From positions 1-6,248 of the forward strand of contig CAZGSV010000151.1 in the NCBI GenBank assembly GCA_964528605.1: a stretch of 6,248 nt of DNA, read 5' to 3'. This stretch comes from CAZGSV01 sp964528605. GTDB lineage: Bacteria; Armatimonadota; Zipacnadia; CAZGSV01. Position 1 is the stretch's first letter, and each line of letters starts with the position of its first letter. A model generated the notes under the pieces. The model ran no database searches, was not told the origin of the DNA, and was given only the letters and a program-made list of their open reading frames with translations. Position numbers and translations under genes: made by a program. Positions 6,187 to 6,248 of this stretch are shown here, piece by piece.

Positions 6187-6248
6187 TTGACCTTCTCCAT
6201 GCTCTCGTCCGGCAAGTACTCGAACTCCCTATCGCCGACGACGACCGT
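6183..6248 (-). CDS. obg: Probable Obg GTPase, last 21 residues (cut by right window edge)
   Basis: The frame from the right edge encodes TVVVGDREFEYLPDE followed by SMEKVK and a TGA at 6183-6185. The pattern T-V-x-x-G-D-x-E-F-E-Y close to the stop resembles the end of the OCT domain of Obg/CgtA GTPases, whose gene lies directly before proB in many bacteria. The TGA overlaps the proB start as ATGA, a sign of coupled translation. Obg acts in late assembly of the large ribosomal subunit, which would match rsfS further down. Only 21 residues are visible, so the call rests on the short motif plus gene order. Confidence 0.68.
   Translation of the reverse strand, partial: TVVVGDREFEYLPDESMEKVK

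Overview
The window is a compact, GC-rich (roughly two-thirds G+C by eye) stretch of bacterial chromosome. Every gene I can support lies on the minus strand, so the operon reads from the right edge to the left. In transcription order it holds: the 3' end of a probable obg (GTPase), proB (glutamate 5-kinase), proA (glutamyl-phosphate reductase), nadD (nicotinate-nucleotide adenylyltransferase), an LCP (LytR-CpsA-Psr) family membrane protein, rsfS (ribosome silencing factor), a TPR-containing membrane protein, and the 5' part of a [2Fe-2S]/FAD oxidoreductase cut by the left edge. Coding density is nearly total. Junctions are ATGA overlaps or gaps of 2-30 nt, except for 57 nt between the LCP gene and rsfS. 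I see no tRNA, rRNA, CRISPR, insertion sequence, convincing promoter or terminator.

The order obg-proB-proA-nadD-(LCP)-rsfS is a known housekeeping arrangement in several bacterial groups, including Firmicutes-type genomes, where nadD and rsfS are usual neighbours. The high GC, the LCP protein and the cofactor-rich oxidoreductase do not identify a phylum. My guess is an environmental, possibly uncultured, GC-rich lineage, with low confidence.

ProB and ProA carry out the first two steps of proline synthesis from glutamate. NadD makes the dinucleotide precursor of NAD. Obg and RsfS act on ribosome assembly and subunit joining. The LCP protein probably attaches glycopolymers to the cell wall or envelope. 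The TPR protein and the oxidoreductase are linked to this set only by tight spacing.

The observation most worth checking is the start of rsfS. Conserved RsfS sequence continues 35 codons upstream of the first in-frame ATG, yet no ATG, GTG or TTG exists there before the upstream in-frame stop. A near-consensus ribosome binding site sits nine bases before an in-frame ATT, which suggests a rare AUU start, like that of E. coli infC. An N-terminal frameshift or a sequence error are the alternatives. I found no convincing evidence of a new multi-gene system; the rest is an ordinary, well-recognised operon plus one poorly characterised membrane protein.
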